A DNA stretch of 64,000 nucleotides from NCBI GenBank assembly GCA_963580285.1, contig OY757021.1:98012149-98076148 (forward strand). The letters are read 5' to 3'. The position numbers were made by a program, and so were the translations under genes. Shown here piece by piece: positions 41,811 to 52,612 of this stretch (positions within the stretch are counted from its first letter, which is position 1; each line of letters opens with the position of its first letter). Source of the stretch: Lucinisca nassula (taxonomy: Eukaryota; Mollusca; Bivalvia; Lucinida; Lucinidae). Under the pieces are notes generated by a model. That model worked only from the letters and a program-made list of their open reading frames with translations. It had not been told where the DNA came from and did no database searches.

Positions 41811-42108
41811 AGCCCCCGCCCATAGGGGCTTGAAGAAATATATGGGCTGCATGATGCTTCCACGCAGAGCTGAATCCGGCCCGCACACTAGTACTGGTAA
41901 ACCGCTTAGAGGATCTAAGCCTGTCCAGGAACCGCGGTGCGAGGCGGACCGCCCATGCTAATAAACTCTATTGGTTTCATTGGGCGACAGGGCTTGAGAC
42001 GTCATTTCATCTCTATGTCGGGTAAAAGTCCCACAAAATTGGAAGCAACGTCTCCAAAATGACCTTCACAGTGTTGACGGGGACGTTAAACCTCAAATCA
42101 AACACAAA
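41811..42108 (+). repeat. R300 SINE-like element, full length
   Basis: TSD ACATGTAGGAATAT at 41797-41810 and 42109-42122. Head 'cccccgcccataggggcttg', tail 'ctcaaatcaaacacaaa'. Confidence 0.9.
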
Positions 42109-42388
42109 ACATGTAGGAATATGGCGTCCCGCGAACCCACATGTGACAAGACGACCAAGGGCGATCTCCGACAGGTGCACGGCCAATTGTAGGGAAAAGC
42201 ACAAGGAAGATGTCAAATGCGAGACATTAATTATTGACAATAACTATATACAACAATACTTAACAGTTAACACTAACACTAGCAGAATATTTGTTTCTAT
42301 ATCATTTCACGGCGCTGTTGCGAAGGCAAAACTAAGTTTTACGCTCGGAACTGCGACGTGAAAATCATATAAAAACAAATAACACTCA

Positions 42389-42541
42389 GTTATTAATGAC
42401 TGGGCAAAAATCTTGAACAAAGGGGAACAGGTAGACACATTTATTCTGGACTTCGAGAATGCTTTTGACACCCCACCACATGAACTACTTAAATCTAAGT
42501 TATTTGGTTATGGCATTGGGGAAATACTCTCAAATGGATAG
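42389..42541 (+). pseudogene. LINE reverse transcriptase fragment
   Basis: One open frame 'VINDWAKILNKGEQVDTFIL' then 'DFENAFDTPPHELLKSKLFG', matching the D-F-x-K-A-F-D-x-V-P-H motif (RT motif A) of CR1/jockey-type LINEs, truncated on both sides. It differs from the LINE at 20.9-23.3 kb (FVDFAKAFYSVEHD). R520 starts directly after it. Confidence 0.8.
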
Positions 42542-43003
42542 TGGTTTCTTGTTGTCGAGTCCTCACCGTTGTTTCATCTCTGTGGTTGTTTGATTTTTTT
42601 GTGTTCATGGAGATGTTGTACTGATGAGTTAGGAGGCCATCATGCGTACTGAACAAATAATGTGTCTAAATCGCGAGAGAAGTAAGGGCGAGGATTGTGG
42701 CCATGCATGTAAAGTCGATTTAAGCCTCCTAGTGGAATTCGTTTCACTGACCGCTCCAAGGCGGTTCTTCTGTGTTTTTTTTATTTTGTTAAGGTTTGTC
42801 TTTGAGTGTTTGTGTCGCTTGTATTATTTTGTTTTGGATAGCCAATTGGCCATTTTGTGGGAAAGTAACTGTCAGTTTGGCTTTCCGTTATTGTTGTTTC
42901 CATTCGTGTCTGTTGTTTCATGTTTGTGTTTCTTTCTCTTTGGTGTCTCTGATGGGAGCTGTGGGTTAATTGTATCGATTCCACTTCTATTTTGCCCGCC
43001 TTT
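42542..43003 (+). repeat. R520 dispersed repeat
   Basis: 'gtttcttgttgtcgagtcct', 'gatgagttaggaggccatca', 'cactgaccgctccaaggcgg', 'ggccattttgtgggaaagta', 'gtatcgattccacttctatt'. The C run seen in other copies is absent here. Confidence 0.75.
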
Positions 43004-43196
43004 GCTGGTCTCTTCGTCCCAATGGCTCGTCCAACGCCTGCTCATGTAGAGCAGTGAGCAGCGGGTCTCAACTTCTTACACCAAAGTGCCTAGAAACAAT
43101 ACCGAACATCTACAATATGGTTCACAAAACGTATACACTGCATTATAATGCCTGCCCCGAACAACTCTGAACATGTTCATTCACATACCATTATGT

Positions 43197-43440
43197 CAGC
43201 CTCGATAGCGCAGTTCGACTTATGATCGAAAGGTTGTGCGTTCGAATCCGGCCACCGGTATCGAGGTGTGTCCTTGGGCAAGACACGTAATGACACTGCC
43301 CCACTCCACCCAGGTGTAAATGGGTAGCATTGGCGTAAAAGCCACTGCCTCTCTCTCTCGCGCGCGTGAAAACACCCGGAATGAGTGTTCGAGAGCGATT
43401 TAATAAGCTTGAAGCTTTCATCGCAATCGAACTAAAATAA
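43197..43440 (+). repeat. tRNA-derived SINE
   Basis: Head 'agcctcgatagcgcagttc' with B box 'gtgcgttcgaatccggccac', then 'gtgtgtccttgggcaagaca' and 'ccccactccacccaggtgt', a body phrase found in several animal SINEs. Its tail runs into 'aaataaattagtataaac'. Confidence 0.75.
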
Positions 43441-43468
43441 ATTAGTATAAACTATATACCATTATCGC

Positions 43469-43698
43469 ACGGGCCTCCGTGGCCTAGTGGATAAGAGCGC
43501 TGACTCTTAGTCATTAGGTCTCTCACCGCCGTAGGTTCGAGCCTCGCTCGGGCCACGTGTGAGACGCCAAGTTCTGCAACGGAAGGTCAGGTGGTTTTTC
43601 TTCGGGTACTCCGGTTTTCGCCCACCTCTGATTAACGATCAGCTCGATATGAGTGAAATAATCTTGAAAGGGTAGTAACCCCCCCCCCCCAAAAAAAA
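43469..43698 (+). repeat. tRNA-derived SINE (SINE-C) with poly-A tail
   Basis: A box 'gtggcctagtggataagag', B box 'gtaggttcgagcctcgctc', body 'gttctgcaacggaaggtcag', 'ttcttcgggtactccggttt', C run and A9 tail. TSD ATACCATTATCGC at 43456-43468 and 43699-43711. Other copies are at 55125-55352 and 59732-59960. Confidence 0.9.
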
Positions 43699-43825
43699 AT
43701 ACCATTATCGCGCATGCGCTGACCAGACTAACACTGAGCACTACGGAAATCAATTTCATTCTCACTATAACAGAACAATACCCATCAAAGTCGTGCTTAC
43801 TGCATCAGCACAGACAAAAGGCAGT

Positions 43826-44110
43826 CATCACGTAAACACGTCTATATAACTTTGACCCCCTTCAACCCCACTTTTATATAGTTGAACTTGGGTTTCCGGG
43901 GATATACCTAATTTTTCTTATTTCTGCTCTAAAATATAGATTGTGGGTACTCGTTAGAACCGCCTCGGTGAGGCGGTTCTTACGAGTGCCCACAATCTAT
44001 ATTTTGAGCAGAAATAAGAAAAATATCACAATTTTTCATCATAAAATTTTCTTCTTTTTTTTTCGGCGATGAAGGCGGCAATGTATTTGTATAGGCGTGT
44101 TTGCGTAATG
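43826..44110 (+). repeat. MITE-A (A2 subtype), full length
   Basis: 'catcacgtaaacacgtctat' to 'ataggcgtgtttgcgtaatg'. Central palindrome 'cgttagaaccgcctcggtga' then 'ggcggttcttacgag'. Confidence 0.85.
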
Positions 44111-44764
44111 TGAACAGACTGCGCCTTTGCGCTACCTGGTCATTCGTAAATTACAGAACAAAGCTCAGGTCTGAAAAAAAAAAAGAATATTTTACCGCGC
44201 AATACACACCGCGATTCTATCTTTTAGTGGGTATACACTGATGGCCTTAAAATGCTCAACTCATATCACTTCCGTGTTTGGTAGCCGTAACGTCAGAACT
44301 GACTTTTCGACGTTGATGACGTCATTTACACCGCTTAGACCGTTACGTATGACGACCAAACACCCTAACTAGTCGATCTACGTATCGGCTTACCTTTAAT
44401 GCAAAGCGTGCAATAAAAATAAAAACACATTATTTACGGCAATGCATGTTTATGCAGATTTCTATAGTTTATCAACGACCTTTGAGAGTTCAACGTTCAA
44501 GCGTGACAAGACCATTCCATGTTTTAGGGGAAACAGGTTTCGGATTTCTTTTTTTCACAGGATTATAAAATTATAAAACAGGTTTTTGATAATGCCACGT
44601 TATGTCGAAGTCGTGGCCAAGTCGTTAATATGATGCAGTATGAATCTCAGTAAAACAATATCGCCCAATGTAAAATCCCAACTGAAGGCGACTTACCTAA
44701 AACACGGACTAGTCCAAAATTAAAAGTGCAATCACGTCTCACTGCGTTTTGAAAAACTATAAAC
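44111..44764. other. Unassigned spacer
   Basis: No gene or repeat recognised. Confidence 0.4.
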
Positions 44765-44975
44765 ATAGTGAAATTCCTATATTAAGACCACCTTTGGGAC
44801 TGTTCAAAAGTGGTCTTAAAGACCACTTTTGAACAGTCCCAATGATGGTCCTTGACCAGGGGACACTGTCGGCAGAAAACACAAAGAAAGATTAAGTGCA
44901 CCCTTCAAAATAAGCTTTTTAGAGCAGAATTAGCCTTAATTTTAGGTGGTCTTGATAGTGGTATTTTACTGTAAT
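44765..44975. repeat. Hairpin MITE, pogo-like ends
   Basis: Left 'agtgaaattcctatattaag' with 'accacc', right 'ggtggtcttgatagtggtat' and 'tttactg'. Centre is a perfect 45-base palindrome at 44804-44848 ('gggactgttcaaaagtggtc' and its complement). A relative is at 45992-46095. Confidence 0.7.
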
Positions 44976-45148
44976 TGACATCGTTACAGAAAATGAACTC
45001 TTAACTCTCCTCGAACAAAATACTTCCTACGGACACTTTTGAATATGCTTGTAATGTCATTTCATCATCAAAGATAACTCGTCAGGCCCTTGTCAAAGAG
45101 TTTGCCCCGTGATAAAGATTTGGTTAAACCCGTCTGTTAAAATTCACG
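44976..45148. other. Short unassigned spacer
   Basis: Nothing recognised. Confidence 0.3.
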
Positions 45149-45160
45149 TCAACACCTAAG

Positions 45161-45662
45161 TTCGGCCCCGCCCATCGGGGCTTGAAAAAGATAGATGGGC
45201 TGCATGATGCTTCCACGCAGAGCTGAAACCGATCCGCACACGAGTACTGGTAAACCGTTTAGAGGATCTAAGCCTGCCCAGGCAAAACGGTGCGAGTCCA
45301 TGCTAATAAACCCTATTGGTTTCATTGGGCAACAGGGCTTGAGATGTCATTTCATCTCAAGGTCGGGTAAAAGTGCCACAAAATTGGAAGCAACGTCTCC
45401 AAAATGACCTTTCCAGTGTTGACGGGGACGTTAAACCTCAAATCAAACAAACATCAACAAAGGAAATGTATATGTTAACTAGTCTTTATATACACGACAC
45501 TGTTGCCTCACCCAAACACCACCCCCACCCCCAGAGAGATCAGATAAATACATACATGCATAACACCACCACCGGCACCTCCACCGGCACCTCCACTACT
45601 GGGTGACAGGTGGCGTATTGAGGCCGTGAGCCGCGAAGGACGTTCATCATCAATCAAACAAA
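45161..45662 (+). mobile_element. Composite SINE: R300 plus 3'-transduced flank
   Basis: R300 (45161-45454) followed by ~195 bases ('caacaaaggaaatgtatatg', 'ctagtctttatatacacgac', 'ccccagagagatcagataaa', 'ggccgtgagccgcgaagga') and a new 'atcaatcaaacaaa' tail. The whole 502 bases are bracketed by TCAACACCTAAG (45149-45160 and 45663-45674). The extra 195 bases are the 3' flank of the R300 copy at 50079-50379, where R300 alone is bracketed by CAACAAAGGAAA. This is best read as a 3' transduction from the 50 kb locus. Confidence 0.85.
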
Positions 45663-45790
45663 TCAACACCTAAGGTCATATCGAGACGGGATCTCGGCTT
45701 TCAGACAACCGGGAGTCAAAAGCTATGGATCGAACACGCGACCCGTCGTTACTATATAACCGCACGTTAAGTGCATGGTGAGAAAAATTT
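45663..45790 (+). repeat. Older SINE fragment (target of composite SINE)
   Basis: 'aacacctaaggtcatatcga' and 'gacgggatctcggctttcag' continue the sequence before 45149 ('aattcacg'). Both resemble 41105-41235. Confidence 0.5.
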
Positions 45791-45991
45791 TTCATACCAT
45801 TGTTACAACGCATAATGTAGTAATGTAGTAATTACTACATTTTGATTTTTTTTACTACATTATGCGTTGGCATAGTCGACGCGAAATGAAGTAAAAAAAT
45901 TATTTCATTTCGCGTTGATATGCACCATATCGACGCATAATGAAGTAATGATGGTAGAACATAGCTGTCTTCGAAAAGACTTAGGAAGCAA

Positions 45992-46100
45992 TACAGTTAA
46001 ATTCCTACAATTTAGACCACATTTGAGACGGTTCAAAAGTGGTCTTTAAGACCACAGTTGAACAGTCCAAAAGACGGTCTTCCACAAAAGCACACTGAAG
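45992..46100. repeat. Hairpin MITE, pogo-like, partial
   Basis: 'acagttaaattcctacaatt', 'tagaccacatttgagacggt', palindrome 'caaaagtggtctttaagacc' + 'acagttgaac'. It matches the left part of 44765-44975. Confidence 0.65.
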
Positions 46101-46128
46101 GTCAAAATCACAAAGAAAAAGGTTTATT

Positions 46129-46245
46129 GGGCGGCATCTCAATGTCGGGTAAAAGTCCCATGAAATTGGAAGCAACGTCTCCAAAATGACCTTAATAGTG
46201 TTGACGGGGACGTTAAACCTCAAATCAAACAAATCAAACAAAAGA
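46129..46245 (+). repeat. R300 SINE 3' fragment
   Basis: 'ggcggcatctcaatgtcggg' through 'ctcaaatcaaacaaatcaa'. It abuts the tandem-array 5' module that follows. Confidence 0.75.
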
Positions 46246-46247
46246 CA

Positions 46248-46333
46248 GACAGGCAGACAGACAGACAGACAGACAGACAGAATGGACAAAAACTATATAC
46301 CCCCTTGCATACTTCGTATGCCGGGGGTATAAA
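46248..46333 (-). repeat. Tandem-array element 5' end, truncated
   Basis: Minus strand: TATACCCCCGGCATACGAAG then TATGCAAGGGGGTATATAG (hairpin), followed by 'ttttgtccattctgtctgtc' minisatellite. No core or 3' end remains. Confidence 0.7.
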
Positions 46334-46607
46334 TAGATGGGCTGCACGATGCTTCCACGCAGAGCTGATACCGCCCGTACATGAGTCCTCGTAATCTGCT
46401 TAGAAGGTCTAAGCCTGTCCAGGAAAACTGTTGCGAGTCGACCCATCCATGCATATAAACCCTATTGCTTTTAATTGGACGGCAGCGATTGAGATGTCAT
46501 TTCATCTCAATATCGGGTAAAAGTCCCATAAAATTTGAAGCAATGTCTCCAAAATGACCTAAATAGTCTTGACGGGAACGTTAAACCTCAAATCAAACAA
46601 ACAAACT
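46334..46607 (+). repeat. R300 SINE, head truncated
   Basis: 'agatgggctgcacgatgctt', 'ccacgcagagctgatacc', 'cttagaaggtctaagcctgt' and tail 'cctcaaatcaaacaaacaaa'. Confidence 0.8.
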
Positions 46608-46862
46608 GTTGACGCATAATGAAGTAAAATTAAGTATGCCACCCATCGCCGCAAAATGTAATAATTCTTTCATTTTGCTCAAACCTCTTAGTATCGACGC
46701 ATAATGTAGTAAAAACGACATTTTATTTCATTTCGCGTCGACTATGCCAACGCATAATGTAGTAAAAATTTCATAATGTAGTAATTATTACATTACTACA
46801 TTATGCGTTGTAACATACCATATTTCACCTAAAATACCTTAGTCACGCTGGTTTTGTCATAT

Positions 46863-47098
46863 GGGCCCCGTCAAGCGATTTTGGTACTTATCGCCTATGC
46901 GAGCAGCGAAGGTTCAGGCGAGCCTGCGCATCCGCGCAGTCTCGCCAGAACCTTCGCTGCTCGCTCATACAAGCAGTGAATCAAGAGGAACCTTCAGACA
47001 GAAAGCCATATCCCTGGCCACTCTGAATGGCTGGGCATGCGCAGTTAAAATTTGCCATGACGGAATGCTCGAAGACACAAATTCGCTTGGCGGGGCTC
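46863..47098 (+). repeat. R240 hairpin MITE, copy 2
   Basis: 236 bases, nearly identical to 30105-30339. Flanked by ATAT. Hairpin arms 'gagcagcgaaggttcaggcg' and 'tctcgccagaaccttcgctg' pair perfectly here. Confidence 0.85.
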
Positions 47099-47834
47099 AT
47101 ATATCTACTAAAAATAATATAGACGTACCGCAGCGCCATATAGACTTTTGCGTTCTGCGTTCATCTCGTAACACTGCCAAGCCTTAGCAGATATTTTGGC
47201 AAAACCTTCATAGAAATATTCTTAAGCAATCATCTATCTTCCATATGGACGGGTGCATGGTAATCAGGAGAACTAGCTCGAAAATGAGTCAATGGAAATT
47301 TGTTCCCTCGACACATCCGGGAACTCTCGAGCTAGCTCCATCACCAGGACACTTGTAAACAAAGGTAGGTCTCGAAGAGCTTTATCACCATTTTTTTATT
47401 CCTTTGTAAGCTATTTCTAAAAAAAAATCCGGCAATGCAGTGCCACATAGAAATGATTTAACTTTGTACCCCGTTAGAATTTGCCATGGAAATTACAAAA
47501 TATAGATTCCTTATCCCAATCAAAGTACTGAAAGTACTGAGGAAAGTTGATTTATGAGGAATAATTATCATATAACAATGTTAGTCGTAGATCAAGCAGT
47601 TATCTAGATATTTTGTTGAAAAAAATCAACAGACTAACTTCCCATATCACAGGTCCTATTTGACGTGTCACCAGTAACAATAATAATATTATTCTGATTT
47701 TGATTTGACAAGCTCCAAAAATCGACAAAGAAAAAAAATGATTCATCGATTGTTTTGAGTTTAACGACAGGTCAACCCTAGTGGATCATCTTTGTCTTTT
47801 CCAAGAGAAAGGGGAAAAAGAGACAGAAGAGACA
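47099..47834. other. Unassigned spacer
   Basis: Contains a loose inverted pair around 'gaactagctcga' and 'tcgagctagctcc' (about 47269-47340). No gene recognised. Confidence 0.4.
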
Positions 47835-47847
47835 GTAGAGGAGATGA

Positions 47848-48150
47848 TTTGTTTGTTTGTTTGTTTGATTTGAGGTTTGACGTCCCCGTCGACACTGTAA
47901 AGGTCATTTTGGAGACGTTGCTTCCAATTGTGTGGGACTTTTACCCGACATTGAGACGAAATGACATCTCAAGCCCTGTCGCCCAATGAAACCAATAGGG
48001 TTTATAAGCATGGACGGGCCGACTCGCACCGCTTTGCCTGGGCATGCTTAGATCCTCTAAGCAGTTTACCAGTTACGGGTCGGTTTCAGCTCTGCGTGAA
48101 AGCATCATGCAGCCCATATATTTCTTCAAGCCCCGATGGGCGGGGCCGTT
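47848..48150 (-). repeat. R300 SINE-like element, full length
   Basis: TSD GTAGAGGAGATGA at 47835-47847 and 48151-48163. Tail '(gttt)n gatttgaggtttgacg', head 'caagccccgatgggcggggc'. Confidence 0.9.
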
Positions 48151-48163
48151 GTAGAGGAGATGA

Positions 48164-49768
48164 AAGTGAGGGTCAGAGGAGAAAGAGGAAAATGAATGGA
48201 AGTTAGAAACAGAAGAAATAACATCACTCCCCCTCTCTACCGTTACCTGCTGCAAGGACAGCAGGTGGTTTACAACTGTAAGTCAATATCAGCTGGGCTC
48301 CCCAGTGACACAAGATACACATCGCCATTGCCTCACTCAACTACCCCCACGAAGAAAAAACGGCAGAAAGAAAGATAAACTTGTCTGCCAATTTCTTCAT
48401 GGTCAAATCACAAATTTCTAAATTAACTCAGTACATATCTGCTTACAATCTTACAGAGAAGTTCTCCTAGCGGGCACATGATGTCTCAGCAACGTCGCAT
48501 CAACGTCGCATTGATACGACGATGCACATACGTTGTGCAGCCGCTTGGAACTATGTTCCTTCGGGCGTCGGACATAAAAAGGAGAATAACTTGACAAAAA
48601 AGATCATTTTTAAACCATTTGATTTAGACATTATAACCCAGATCAGACGCCGCGTTTACCAAGACGAATTAAAATATGTTTATTCCAACCTGTACGGGGT
48701 CCTCAGAACATAAACCCATAAATGCCAATTGGATTAGAGGCCACAGAATCTTGCGTCTGATCGGTTTCTTCACTATTTCGCTAAAGTACGATACTTGATT
48801 TACAACTCACAGCTTACAACGCGTGTTTTGTAATTAGAGCTCTCGAAGGCAGGCGAATTGTAGGTCAGTAAAGGCACTGATAAGCTAGTAACCTTTTTAA
48901 CCCTGTAGACCGGTGCAGACGCCAAGGTAGAAATACACTGTATCTATGCAAACCTTATAGATCCTGATAAGACGGCACGTAGCTAGAACGTCTCGCCAGC
49001 AACTACATATACACTGTTGGTCATCATGTCAGAGAACTAATCAGAAATCCCTTTCTATAAGAATATATTGAAAGCGAGAGGAGTCCTGTTTAGAAACTCA
49101 GGGATGAAAGAGTAAAACATAAATATCATCGGAAAGTGCGTAGGAAAATAGTCCCAGAGTACTGTTTTCTTTTCAGAATTCGTCTTTCTGTGCCAATTTA
49201 TATTCAATCCGTATAAAGTCTCGAAAAGTGAAATATTTTGAAAGACGTACCATGCCTGCAAAATTAATTTTCAAGAGTTCATTTGGACTATTTTATGCAG
49301 CGAACGAACAGCGGAAGTGGAATAACGCGATCCAGTACCGGAAGTAGAAATGTAATGACTAAGAAATTTGATTTTAAAAATCAACTTTCAAAAACTGAAT
49401 CCCTGTCAATGGGAATTTACATGTAAACGTGCAAAAACTGAAACGATAGAGACAAAAATCGAAGTTACTTATTACAAGAAACTAGATTCCTTATTACAAG
49501 TATAGATTCCTTATTAAAAATAAGATTCCTTATTACAAAAAAATAAGATTCCTTATTGCAAAAATTGAAATTACTTATTGCAAAAACGAGATTCCTAATT
49601 TAAAATATTGAAATGCCTTATAACATAAAATGTGATTCCCAATTGTAAAAAATCACGTGTCTACTGGTAGGTAAGACTTTGACAATGGGCGTATTGTTTA
49701 TGATGGGCTGTATCCTGACTGCATCCCCACTGTACCCTTACTATATATTTTATATGCACATCGCCATG
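48164..49768. other. Mostly unassigned spacer
   Basis: Features seen: 'caacgtcgcatcaacgtcgc' near 48492; a diverged 'gatcagacgccgcg' hairpin half near 48641; and an AT-rich stretch of degenerate ~20-base units ('agattccttattacaa', 49480-49620). No gene recognised. Confidence 0.45.
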
Positions 49769-49995
49769 CCGGGATCGGCAACATTCTTTCGTGGAGATTG
49801 AACATGAAATCTTTTCTACGGTCATTCTCTCCCTCCCGCTGCTTCAAGAACGGCTTTTGTCAGTTTCTGGCGAAAGAATGTACACTGTACTGGTTGACCG
49901 CTTACGTACAAGCCTGTCCAGTAAAAGTTGGATAAGTAAACTGACTGGCTCAAAAATGACCTAATTAGTGTTGACTCCATACAAACAAACAATAT
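49769..49995 (+). repeat. SINE-B, 5' truncated
   Basis: 'gatcggcaacattctttcgt', 'ggtcattctctccctcccgc', 'tttctggcgaaagaatgtac', 'gactggctcaaaaatgacct', tail 'aattagtgttgactccat' + (ACAA)n. Confidence 0.75.
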
Positions 49996-50078
49996 ACCTC
50001 GTCATTGTCTTACAATATATGTACTGTCTTTTTACGAGCACAACGCGGGAATTATAGCTGACCTTTCAACAAAGGAAA

Positions 50079-50379
50079 GTCGCCCCCGCCCATAGAGGCT
50101 TGAAGAAATATATGGGCTGCATGATGCTTCCACGCAGAGCTGAATCCGGCCCGCACACTTGTACTGGTAAACCGCTTAGACGATCTAAGCCTGTCCAGAA
50201 ACCGCGGTGCGAGTCGGACCGTCCATGCTAATAAACCCTATTGGTTTCATTGGGCGACAAGACTTGAGATGTCATTTCATCTCAATGTCGGGTAAAAGTC
50301 CCACAAAATTGGAAACAACGTCTCCAAATTGACCTTTACAGTGTTGACGGGGACGTTTAACCTCAAATCAAACAAACAC
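50079..50379 (+). repeat. R300 SINE, inferred source of the 45 kb transduction
   Basis: TSD CAACAAAGGAAA at 50067-50078 and 50380-50391. The 3' flank 50380-50560 is the sequence that also follows R300 at 45455-45640. Confidence 0.9.
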
Positions 50380-50560
50380 CAACAAAGGAAATGTATATGT
50401 TAACTAGTCTTTATATACACGACACTGTTGCCTCACCCAAACAACACCCCCATCCCCAGAGAGATCAGATAAATACATACATGCATAACACCACCAACAC
50501 CGGCACCTCCACTACCAGGTGACAGGTGGCCTATTGAGGCCGTGAGCCGCGAAGGACCTT

Positions 50561-50801
50561 CATCACGTGAACAAGTCCATGAAATAAACACCCCCTTAAA
50601 CCCCACTTTATATAGAGAAAACTGGGGTTTATAGGGGTATACATTATTTTTCCTATTTCTGCTAGAAGACATAGGTTGTGGGTACCCACAACCTGTGTTT
50701 GCAGTATAAATAAGAAAAACATCACTGATTTTCTTCAGAAAAGAAGCCATTTTGGAGATGTAAAAAAGTGCTCTATGTCGCACGGGTGTGTTATCCAAAT
50801 G
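50561..50801 (+). repeat. MITE-A (A1 subtype) with collapsed central hairpin
   Basis: 'catcacgtgaacaagtccat' to 'gggtgtgttatccaaatg'. The centre is only 'ggttgtgggtacccacaacc', so the inner ~40 bases of the palindrome are gone in register. Confidence 0.8.
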
Positions 50802-50866
50802 TCGGGCCTAGCATGCCATCGGTATCTGCTCACGGCCTCAATAGGTCACCTGATGGGGCGGTTCTA

Positions 50867-50977
50867 ACAACCCACAATCTATATTTTGAGCAGAAATAAG
50901 AAAAAATAACACAATTTTTCATCCAAAAAAAATTGGTTAAGCATCCTATAGTTTCGCAGGCGTGGGTATGTTATCGT
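50867..50977 (+). repeat. MITE-A (A2 subtype), right half
   Basis: 'acccacaatctatattttga', 'gcagaaataagaaaaaataa', ending 'tatgttatcgtaatg'. Confidence 0.7.
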
Positions 50978-51407
50978 AATGGCAATGTTTGTGATGGATG
51001 ACCCTCATTTAAAGATAAGAAAGTTCACTTTTCAGTAGTATATGTAGCGGCCTATGAACGAATTAATTCAATAGAAAGTCTGACATATGCCGCATGCAAA
51101 CTGCGATGATTTGCCTATGCTGGAAGCATTTTTTTCAACAGATTACCACTCGATACTTTGGAGGACCCGCTGCATTAGGAGACATTGTGCGGCTAGGCTT
51201 ACTGTTTTACGGCTGTGCTAATCGAAAAAAAAATAATGCATTTTCCCTTGACTGAGGCCTTTAAATCTAAGGTTCCTATTTCGACAAGGAATATTATGTA
51301 TTTGATGTACGAGTAGCCTCTCGTGAATGTTTACTTATTCACCTTAATTGGAGTTGATACACTTGTCACATGTTCAGCCATTTTGTTTGCAAGGGCAGTT
51401 ACTTATG

Positions 51408-51560
51408 CGATTTCTTCTTTGCAGTCATGCAAACAGAGCCCCTCCGAAAAAGGGGGTCTACTATTAAAGCAAATTCTTTCCTTTAAGAGTAGACCCATAT
51501 TGAAAAGGAAAACAAAACTATTTATGAGAAAGTTATCTCCCCTGAAGTTGCATTCATTTC
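51408..51560 (+). repeat. G-family MITE, partial
   Basis: 'gaaaaagggggtctactatt', 'aaagcaaattctttccttta', 'agagtagacccatattga' and 'ttatctcccctgaagttg' match the right half of the G family. Confidence 0.55.
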
Positions 51561-51573
51561 ACTTAAGAGACGA

Positions 51574-51579
51574 TATAAG
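51574..51579 (+). promoter_or_regulatory. Possible TATA box for secreted peptide gene
   Basis: TATAAG lies 58 bases before the ATG at 51632, a plausible distance for a short 5' untranslated leader. There is no other support. Confidence 0.3.
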
Positions 51580-51631
51580 TTGACGGAGGACTTCTAGACT
51601 GGATGCACTTCGTTTCTGAACGTAATAAACG

Positions 51632-51677
51632 ATGAAGAACATCTTTGTTTTGCTTGGTCTAGTTGTCTGCGTTGCTG
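51632..51677 (+). CDS. Secreted Cys-rich peptide (Cvsi-like protease inhibitor?), exon 1
   Basis: ATG followed by 'MKNIFVLLGLVVCVA', a textbook signal peptide: Lys at position 2, hydrophobic core, small residues before the cut. It ends in phase 1 at the donor 'GCTG|gtaaga'. The leftover G joins the CT at 58412 to give Ala. No upstream in-frame ATG was chosen because this one begins the hydrophobic run directly. Exon 1 encoding just the signal sequence is common for small secreted invertebrate peptides. A MITE-A copy sits ~40 bases into the intron. Confidence 0.7.
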
Positions 51678-51718
51678 GTAAGACAAACATAATTATTACA
51701 ATGTTATCTGCAAATATA

Positions 51719-51997
51719 CATTACGATTACACACCCGTACGATATAGTGCATTTTTCACATCTCCAAAATGGCTACCTTTCTGATAAAAACCCTTGATAT
51801 TTTTCTTATAGATGCTCAAAACATAGGTTGTGGGTGCTCGTTAGAACCGCCTCATTGAGGCGGTTCTAACGAGTACCCACAACCTATGTCTTGGAGTAGA
51901 AATAAGAGAAATAATGTATACCCCCTTAAACCCCTGTTTTCTCTATATAAAGTGGGGTTTAGGGGGGTCTTCATTTCACGGACTTGTTCACGTGATG
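51719..51997 (-). repeat. MITE-A (A1 subtype) in intron 1 of the peptide gene
   Basis: 'cattacgattacacacccgt' to 'cggacttgttcacgtgatg', perfect central palindrome 'cgttagaaccgcctcattga' + 'ggcggttctaacgag'. Confidence 0.85.
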
Positions 51998-52078
51998 AGT
52001 CCATTTTAACTCGTTTAAGACGCTGGCCACGTGCCTGTGACAACCCCGCATACCCTTGTTAATCACTTTATAATCTCT

Positions 52079-52095
52079 TTATATAGGGAATAATA

Positions 52096-52126
<31 letters not shown>

Positions 52127-52200
52127 CAAGAGGGTAACACAAATTTGGTAAACAACTAATTTCCCTCGTGTCCCTCATTTAAAAAGTATACAAGAATAAA
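52079..52200 (-). repeat. SINE 3' end with (ATT)n tail
   Basis: (AAT)n at 52090-52116, then 'agtctttatttcaagagggt' and 'aacacaaatttgg'. The minus strand matches the end of the SINE at 60345-60555 ('gtgttaccctctataaaata'). Confidence 0.6.
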
Positions 52201-52287
52201 TGGCAGGCATACAAATGCATGCACGTGTTTTTTTTCGGAACTTATTAGGTGTACCAGAGTGTCTGATCATGTACATGTACTCGGGAA

Positions 52288-52612
52288 TGCCGGCCTCGAT
52301 AGCTCAGTCAGATGCGCGTCCGACGGTCGCTGAATCAATAGCTGCCGTGGTCGACAACGTTCTTTCGTGGGGATTGATCATGGAATCTTTACTCCTACGG
52401 CCATTCTCTCCCTTCCGCTGATTCAAGAAGGGCAGTTGTCAGTTTCTGGCGAAAGGATGCGCATTGTTCTGGTTAAACGCTTACGGATCATCCTTCACAG
52501 GAAACGTGTGGATAGGTGAACTGACGTGTGGATAGGTGTGGATAGTCTGAACTCGATATGACTTTAATAATAAGTGTTGACTGGGCCGTCAAACACCAAA
52601 ACAAACATCAAT
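52288..52612 (+). repeat. tRNA-derived SINE (SINE-B)
   Basis: Head 'atgccggcctcgatagctca', body 'ttctttcgtggggattgatc', 'ttctggcgaaaggatgcgca', a duplicated 'gtgtggatagg' and tail 'gtgttgactgggccgtcaaa'. Confidence 0.8.

Larger units (their letters stand above)
45795..46826. repeat. Foldback element built of ACGCATAATGTAGTAA motifs
   Basis: Left 'ttgttacaacgcataatgta' and right 'tacattatgcgttgtaacat' are inverted ends. Several inverted and direct copies of 'acgcataatgtagtaa' and 'tttcatttcgcgt' lie at 45807-45945 and 46607-46810. Nested in the middle are a hairpin MITE relative, R300 pieces and a tandem-array-element 5' end. Confidence 0.65.

Noticed and set aside
42642..43049. 135-residue reading frame as a gene
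   Set aside because: It lies entirely in an R520 repeat; other R520 copies do not keep the frame.
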